Assembly (NCBI GenBank): GCA_964475835.1
Contig: CAYYYL010000007.1
Location: 33,633-97,632, forward strand
Reading direction: 5' to 3'
Origin: JABDCI01 sp964475835
GTDB taxonomy: Bacteria; Verrucomicrobiota; Verrucomicrobiia; JABWAM01
DNA length: 64,000 bases
Part shown: one piece after another, positions 59,712 to 64,000 of the stretch
Layout: every line of letters starts with the position of its first letter
Position numbering within the stretch: the first letter of the stretch is position 1
Translations under genes and position numbers: made by a program
The notes under the pieces: generated by a model
What the model was told of the DNA's origin: nothing
The model's database searches: none
The model's input: the letters and a program-made list of their open reading frames with translations, nothing else

Positions 59712-59786
59712 GGCGGCGACAAAGCGCCGCCCTCCATTTCAGAAAAGGTCTGGTTTGAGAACGGATGGCGGCGCTTTGTCGCCGCC
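59712..59786. repeat. REP-like palindrome A, inverted pair between scpA and scpB
   Basis: GGCGGCGACAAAGCGCCGCC then CTCC (59712-59735) faces GGCGGCGCTTTGTCGCCGCC (59767-59786). Both are the same sequence as the copies that flank the RAYT gene. Confidence 0.75.
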
Positions 59787-59848
59787 ATCAACGTGAGATT
59801 CCACGAAGGCCAAAATCATGTCAAAGACCCCATTCACCCTTTTTCGTT

Positions 59849-60628
59849 TCATGGCGAGGAAATCGTTTCCTCGGGTAAGGGGGCAGCTGCTTCGGGCTGG
59901 GCGCGTGTGATATCGATTTCGCCGAAGGAGTCCGCCTGTTGGATTCGGATCTGTTTCAACCGGATCAGTTCGAGCAGGGCGAGAAAGGTGACGATGATTT
60001 CCGTCCGGGACGCGGAGCCTTCGAACAGTCTGGAGAAGCTGGTTTTCTCCTCAATCCGGGTCAGTTTGAGAATGAAATCGATTTTGTCGCTGACAGTGAA
60101 CCGATCCTCGAAAATCTCGCGCAATTCGTCATTGTCCTCGGCGCGTTTCAACACCTTGTTGAAGGCGTTGAGGAGATCGAAGATGCTCATGTCTCCGAGA
60201 GTGGGACGATCCTCGGTGGGTGTTTCGAACCCAAGGGAGGATTGCTGGCGATGGTAAACGCTTTCCTGGAACGTCTCCCGCTCTTGAAGATATTCGGCTG
60301 CGTCCTTGAACTTCTTGTATTCCACGAGCTGGCGGATGAGATCCCAGCGGGGATCGAGTTCATCGGCGGCGGCTTCGGGATCCGAAACCTGCTGGTCTTG
60401 GGGTAGAAGCATCCGGCTTTTGATGTACATGAGCGTGGCGCCCATCACCACGAATTCGCCTGCGACGTCCGGAACGATCAACTGCATGAGGTCCAAGTAC
60501 TCCATGTACTGCTGGGTGATCCTAGCGATCGGGATATTATAAATATCCACCTCCTCCTTCTTGATGAGGTAGAGCAGTAGGTCCAGAGGGCCTTCAAAGA
60601 CTTCGAGTTGAACCTTGTAGTCGGACAT
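59849..60628 (-). CDS. scpA: Segregation and condensation protein A
   Basis: A 259-residue kleisin. The N-terminal YKVQLEVFEGPLDLLLYLIK and EEVDIYNIPIARITQQYMEY are diagnostic, and the C-terminal winged helix includes VTFLALLELIRLKQIRIQQ. The tail is Pro/Glu-rich. It bridges SMC heads with ScpB for chromosome segregation. It starts 54 bases downstream of trpS on the same strand. Confidence 0.95.
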   Translation of the reverse strand: MSDYKVQLEVFEGPLDLLLYLIKKEEVDIYNIPIARITQQYMEYLDLMQLIVPDVAGEFVVMGATLMYIKSRMLLPQDQQVSDPEAAADELDPRWDLIRQLVEYKKFKDAAEYLQERETFQESVYHRQQSSLGFETPTEDRPTLGDMSIFDLLNAFNKVLKRAEDNDELREIFEDRFTVSDKIDFILKLTRIEEKTSFSRLFEGSASRTEIIVTFLALLELIRLKQIRIQQADSFGEIDITRAQPEAAAPLPEETISSP

Positions 60629-60682
60629 CAGGGAAAGAATTCAGAAGTCAGGAGTCAGAATCCAGAATAAAGAGATGAAATT

Positions 60683-61657
60683 TTAGACAGAACGGGGAAG
60701 GCCCACGGCTTCACGCACCTGGGAAAGGGTCATTTGGGCAAGAGCCCGGGCTTTAGCGGCCCCATCTTTTAGGACCTGATCCATGGTGCCCTTGTCTTTC
60801 TCAAGTTCCGCACGCCTCTTCCGTGCTTCCGCAAAATGCGCCCAGTAGGAGTCAAAAAGGGCTTTTTTCAGGTCTCCATAACCGGTGCCGCCCGCGCGGA
60901 GTTTGGCATCCACTTCCTTGAAGGTGGACTCCGCCCCCATCAACTTGAGCAACTGCCAAGCGGGGTTGGTTTCCAGATGCTGCTTGGGCACCTCAAGGGG
61001 CTGGCTGTCGGTCTGGATGGCCATGACCTTTTTGCGCAACGCCTTTTCGTCCCCAAACAACTCAATGGTGTTTTGGTAGCTCTTCGACATTTTTTGCCCG
61101 TCGGTACCAGGGACGGTGGCGACGGATTCACGAATCTCCGGCTGAGGCAGTTTGAAGATTTCACCAAATTCCATGTTGAATTTGACGGCGATGTCACGGG
61201 TGACCTCGACGTGCTGTTTTTGATCCTTTCCCACGGGAACGAGATCCGATTGATAGATCAGGATATCGGCGGCCATGAGCACGGGATAGGCGAAGAGGGC
61301 GTGGGTGGGGGCGATTCCCTTCGCGATCTTGTCCTTGTAGGAGTGGCACTTTTCAAGAAGGCTCATGGGCGTCACGATGGAGAGGAGCCATGCGAGCTCG
61401 GTCACTTCCGGCACATCCGACTGGCGGAAAATGGTGGCCCGTTTGGGGTCGAGTCCGCACGCCAGGAAATCGAGGGCGACGTCATGGGAGTATTGCCGCA
61501 GGGCTTTGGGATCGTGAAGGCTGGTGAGCGCGTGGTAGTCGGCGATGAAGTAGAATGCCTCTCCGCGTTCCTGCAGCTCGATGGCGGGACGCATCATCCC
61601 GAAGTAGTTCCCGAGGTGAAGCGTGCCGGAGGGTTGGATGCCGGAAAGGATCCGCAT
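60683..61657 (-). CDS. trpS: Tryptophanyl-tRNA synthetase
   Basis: A 324-residue class I aminoacyl-tRNA synthetase. PSGTLHLGN (9-17) is the HIGH box and GQKMSKS (187-193) is the KMSKS loop. VPVGKDQKQHVEVTRDIA and the C-terminal helix region are standard TrpRS. Length is normal. It appears to head the trpS-scpA-scpB-chorismate mutase unit. Confidence 0.97.
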   Translation of the reverse strand: MRILSGIQPSGTLHLGNYFGMMRPAIELQERGEAFYFIADYHALTSLHDPKALRQYSHDVALDFLACGLDPKRATIFRQSDVPEVTELAWLLSIVTPMSLLEKCHSYKDKIAKGIAPTHALFAYPVLMAADILIYQSDLVPVGKDQKQHVEVTRDIAVKFNMEFGEIFKLPQPEIRESVATVPGTDGQKMSKSYQNTIELFGDEKALRKKVMAIQTDSQPLEVPKQHLETNPAWQLLKLMGAESTFKEVDAKLRAGGTGYGDLKKALFDSYWAHFAEARKRRAELEKDKGTMDQVLKDGAAKARALAQMTLSQVREAVGLPRSV

Positions 61658-61840
61658 AGATGGTTCAGAGTGCCAGAGAGAGGGGAGGGACGCAAGGGTG
61701 CAGCATGGAAGGTAAAGCCTTAATTTGAACAGAATCCCTGTGAATGCAGGCCAAATCTGCGGTTTCCGCTCCCCCAGTTTCTTTCTTCTACCTGGATATA
61801 ATGGATGAATATTTTCGGCGCCTGGAGCGTCTTAGATAAG

Positions 61841-62029
61841 ATGAAACGAATTTTCTTCGCTCTGATTTTGGTTGGGACCGGGTTATCCATGACGGGGTGT
61901 TGCACCACGGGCTACGTGGGTTATCGGGAGTGTGAACCTCCCCGTTACCACTATTCCCGGTATGAGCGGCCAAGAACCTATGTGATCGTTCAGGAGGCTC
62001 CCCGCCACGGAAGGTGTCACGACTGGTAG
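61841..62029 (+). CDS. Small lipoprotein
   Basis: A 62-residue protein with a lipoprotein signal MKRIFFALILVGTGLSMTG then Cys. The mature part is short, Tyr/Arg/Pro/His-rich (YVGYRECEPPRYHYSRYERP), with a second Cys pair. The ATG at 61841 places the lipobox correctly; the longer frame from 61805 does not. Function unknown. It faces the AIM24-like gene. Confidence 0.6.
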   Translation: MKRIFFALILVGTGLSMTGCCTTGYVGYRECEPPRYHYSRYERPRTYVIVQEAPRHGRCHDW

Positions 62030-62039
62030 AAACTCCGAA

Positions 62040-62723
62040 TTAGATTCGGAAGAATCCCAGAATGTGTTTGATGGCGCTGCGGAATGGGTGTTCCTCCGGA
62101 GAGGAAGCCCCTTCATTGGAAGTTTCCACCACGACGCCTCCCGCCTCCTCGAATTCCCAGATGACTTCGTGCGAGAAGAGGATGTTCACCAGTTGGGATC
62201 GCGTCGTGCGGTGATGTGCGGCGATGGGGCGAAAGCGTTTCTCCGCCTCAAAAGCGACCAGCCGGTGGGGCGCATGCTCGCGCAGGGGCGAGGCGTTCAT
62301 GGAGGCCGATCCGTAGAGGAGAATCTCACCGGGGCCCTTGAGGGTGCAGAAGAAATGTTTGTGCAGAAGCCAGAAAGGAAGGGCGAACTTGATCCGCGTG
62401 TGCAGATTCCGGATCTCCCCGCTGAATCCCGCAAGGTAACGTACGAAGACACACACTTCCTCATCCGGCTCGAGCTGGAGGGTCATGAAGTTACCCCGGG
62501 GATGGGTTCCATGCACAGGGATATCCTTTGGTTTTTCTGCCATCACGGTCTTCCATATCCAACAGCGATGGTAGAGTCGCATGAAGGGACTTCCCCATGG
62601 GAAGGGGGGAGGAAGGGTCCAGTCGTAGTCGGAGAATCCCTGAAGCAGCGCGGGCTTGAAGAAGTAACGTTCGCCGGATGAAAGCGTGCGCGTGAGCTGG
62701 TTGCCGTGAAGCTCGGTTTTCAC
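62040..62723 (-). CDS. AIM24-like protein
   Basis: A 227-residue protein of mostly beta strands. FFCTLKGPGEILLYG and APHRLVAFEAEKRF resemble the repeat pattern of AIM24/TIGR00266 proteins, and FSHEVIWEFEEAGGVVVETS follows. The N-terminus contains many aromatic residues (YFFKPALLQGFSDYDWTLPP). Resemblance is partial, so the name is tentative. Its ATG overlaps the stop of the M48 protease gene (ATGA), suggesting a common unit. Confidence 0.5.
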   Translation of the reverse strand: MKTELHGNQLTRTLSSGERYFFKPALLQGFSDYDWTLPPPFPWGSPFMRLYHRCWIWKTVMAEKPKDIPVHGTHPRGNFMTLQLEPDEEVCVFVRYLAGFSGEIRNLHTRIKFALPFWLLHKHFFCTLKGPGEILLYGSASMNASPLREHAPHRLVAFEAEKRFRPIAAHHRTTRSQLVNILFSHEVIWEFEEAGGVVVETSNEGASSPEEHPFRSAIKHILGFFRI

Positions 62724-63520
62724 CGACCGCTGGTCTTGTAGTAGACCTCCGCTTCGGGAACGAGGGCTTTGAGGTCCTTGATGCGTTTGTCGTCCGTCGG
62801 ATGCGTGCTCAGGAAAGCGGGAGGATTTTTTCCACGCTGTCGGTTGAAATCCCGGAAGCGTTCCCAGAACGAAACGGCGTCGTTGGGATTGTATCCGGCT
62901 TTGGCCATGTAGAGGAGGCCGATATGGTCAGCTTCGCTCTCCTGCATCCGGTTGTGGGGAAGGACGGCGCCCACGGTGGTGCCGAGGCCGAACGCAATCA
63001 TCGAAATCTGCTGGATGCGGGGATCCTTTCCACTCAGCCCGATGGCGAGTCCTGCAGCGATGCCCGAGAGGGCCATCTGTTCGCTCATTCGCTCTGCTCC
63101 ATGCCTTGCGGATACGTGGGCGATTTCATGTCCGAGTACCGCCGCAAGGCCTGCATCCGTTTTTGTGATCGGGAGGATGCCGGTATAGACACCCACCTTG
63201 CCACCGGGGAGAGCGAAGGCATTGGGTTCGTTGTTTTCGAACAACACAAATTCCCATTTCGCATTGGGAATGTCCTTTTCCGCGACCTTGGCGATCCTCT
63301 GCCCGACTCGTTGAACCAGCTCGATCTGCTCCTTGTTGGTGGACTCGTGTTCCTGACGTTTGATCTCGTCGAACGCGCTGATCCCGAGCCGGGTTTCATT
63401 CCCCGGGCTGATGATGTTGAATGAAGAACGGTGGGTTTCAGGAACCGTGTAGCATGACACGAGGACGACCACGAGGGCGGGAATTCCAATCCTCCATCCG
63501 GATGAAAAGAAGCGTTTCAT
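62720..63520 (-). CDS. M48-family metalloprotease lipoprotein
   Basis: A 266-residue zinc protease of the LoiP/YcaL-type lipoprotein group. The signal peptide ends in a lipobox (VVVLVSC, Cys about 23), followed by an M48 domain with the zinc site HEIAH (131-135) and the third ligand in MQESEADHIGL. NEPNAFALPGGKVGVYTGIL is a family hallmark. C-terminal STHPTDDKRI matches the usual substrate-facing end. These proteases act in the periplasm on misfolded outer-membrane proteins. The start at 63520 gives the signal peptide. Confidence 0.92.
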   Translation of the reverse strand: MKRFFSSGWRIGIPALVVVLVSCYTVPETHRSSFNIISPGNETRLGISAFDEIKRQEHESTNKEQIELVQRVGQRIAKVAEKDIPNAKWEFVLFENNEPNAFALPGGKVGVYTGILPITKTDAGLAAVLGHEIAHVSARHGAERMSEQMALSGIAAGLAIGLSGKDPRIQQISMIAFGLGTTVGAVLPHNRMQESEADHIGLLYMAKAGYNPNDAVSFWERFRDFNRQRGKNPPAFLSTHPTDDKRIKDLKALVPEAEVYYKTSGR

Positions 63521-63545
63521 ACGCTTTGCAGGATAACGGAGATTT

Positions 63546-64000
63546 TTAAGCACGCAAGCGCGCCATGGGGGTTCTCCCACCCGCCACACGGTCGCCTTCC
63601 TTCACCAGCACCTCGCAGCTGCCCTTCGGAAGAAAGAGTTCCACGCGGGATCCGTAACGGATCATACCCAGGAGTTCTCCCCGCTTCACCTCCTCATCCA
63701 CGAGGCGATAGAGAATGATGCGCCGAGCGATCAAGCCCGCGATTTGCTTGACCACGAACTTCAGTTTTCCGGGCGTTTCCAGTCCGAGTATCTGACTTTC
63801 ATTGAGAGGCGAGCAGTCGGGGGAGCGCGCATCCAGAAACTTCCCTGGCTGATAGTCGATCCATTTCAACGTCGCATCGCAGGGAGCCGGCTGGGTGTGA
63901 ACATCGAACACGGAAAGAAAGACACCGATCCGGGTCGCTTTGCCCTGGATGAACTTAGGTTCGTCCACCTCGACCACGTCCGTCACCTTTCCGTCCGCAG
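63546..64000 (-). CDS. psd: Phosphatidylserine decarboxylase (C-terminal part)
   Basis: About 151 residues are visible, and the gene runs off the right edge. The reading frame continues upstream of the GTG seen at 63986 as ADGKVTDVVEV, the conserved PADGKV-type motif. FLSVFDVHTQPAPCDATLKW and IGLI-type RRIILYRLVDEEVKRGELLG follow. MIRYGSRVELFLP is the autocatalytic site, where cleavage before the Ser creates the pyruvoyl cofactor. It makes phosphatidylethanolamine. The short non-proteobacterial type is most likely. Confidence 0.9.
   Translation of the reverse strand, partial: ADGKVTDVVEVDEPKFIQGKATRIGVFLSVFDVHTQPAPCDATLKWIDYQPGKFLDARSPDCSPLNESQILGLETPGKLKFVVKQIAGLIARRIILYRLVDEEVKRGELLGMIRYGSRVELFLPKGSCEVLVKEGDRVAGGRTPMARLRA

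Overview
The window looks like a piece of a Verrucomicrobiota chromosome (planctomycete/verrucomicrobial superphylum). This is inferred from gene content, not from a marker search. Supporting signs are an orphan pseudopilin with the H-X9-DG C-terminal motif, a long three-domain IspG of the type found in chlamydiae, Bacteroidetes and plants, a fused rhamnulose-phosphate aldolase/short-chain dehydrogenase, and a long MoxR/VWA operon that includes DUF4159 and DUF4175-like genes. The cell envelope is Gram-negative (LptF/G permease, several lipoproteins, DsbD, TatC). No phage, plasmid, CRISPR array, rRNA or tRNA gene was recognised. One 100-N scaffold gap lies at 18755-18854.

Layout. 1-7.9 kb: 5' part of an ABC exporter, an aldehyde dehydrogenase, a small lipoprotein, a REP-associated tyrosine transposase (RAYT) between inverted REP palindromes, a PhoH ATPase, a truncated GlnD reduced to its ACT domains, and a P5C-type aldehyde dehydrogenase. 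8-16.3 kb: pseudopilin, a divergent thioredoxin-like/HxlR pair, small membrane proteins, dapA, a GreA/B-like protein, a Doc/AbrB-type toxin-antitoxin operon with a perfect operator palindrome, dapF and ispG. 16.6-21.1 kb: one large secreted protein made of about seven tandem modules of roughly 170 residues, interrupted by the scaffold gap. 21.1-25.9 kb: aldolase/dehydrogenase, lytic transglycosylase, priA.

26.3-38.5 kb is the most striking block: seven close-packed minus-strand genes. In transcription order they are a transglutaminase-like protein with a caspase/C13-like domain that has lost its cysteine, a MoxR AAA+ ATPase, a DUF58 protein, a BatA/VWA membrane protein, an 849-residue coiled-coil membrane protein, a second VWA membrane protein and a DUF4159 protein. 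MoxR ATPases with VWA partners act as chaperone-like modules; the envelope location and the protease-fold partner suggest a periplasmic quality-control or envelope-stress function, which is not proven.

38.5-48.7 kb: a three-gene surface-glycan set (acetyltransferase, LbH protein, glycosyltransferase), then MASE1-CHASE-PAS hybrid histidine kinase, YyaL and DsbD in one direction. 48.9-52 kb: hemE, an RRM RNA-binding protein, ppnP and an LptF/G permease. 52.2-58.5 kb on the plus strand: HDOD protein, GAF-SpoIIE phosphatase, a secreted OB-like protein, queG, an orphan LuxE-like synthetase and tatC. 58.7-64 kb on the minus strand: psd, M48 protease and an AIM24-like protein; then trpS, scpA, scpB and a chorismate mutase.

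Intergenic spaces are rich in dispersed palindromes of at least three families (REP-like GGAGGGC..., GGTAGGG..., and TCCTTCGC...AGGATGA). The first family flanks the RAYT gene, its probable mobiliser.
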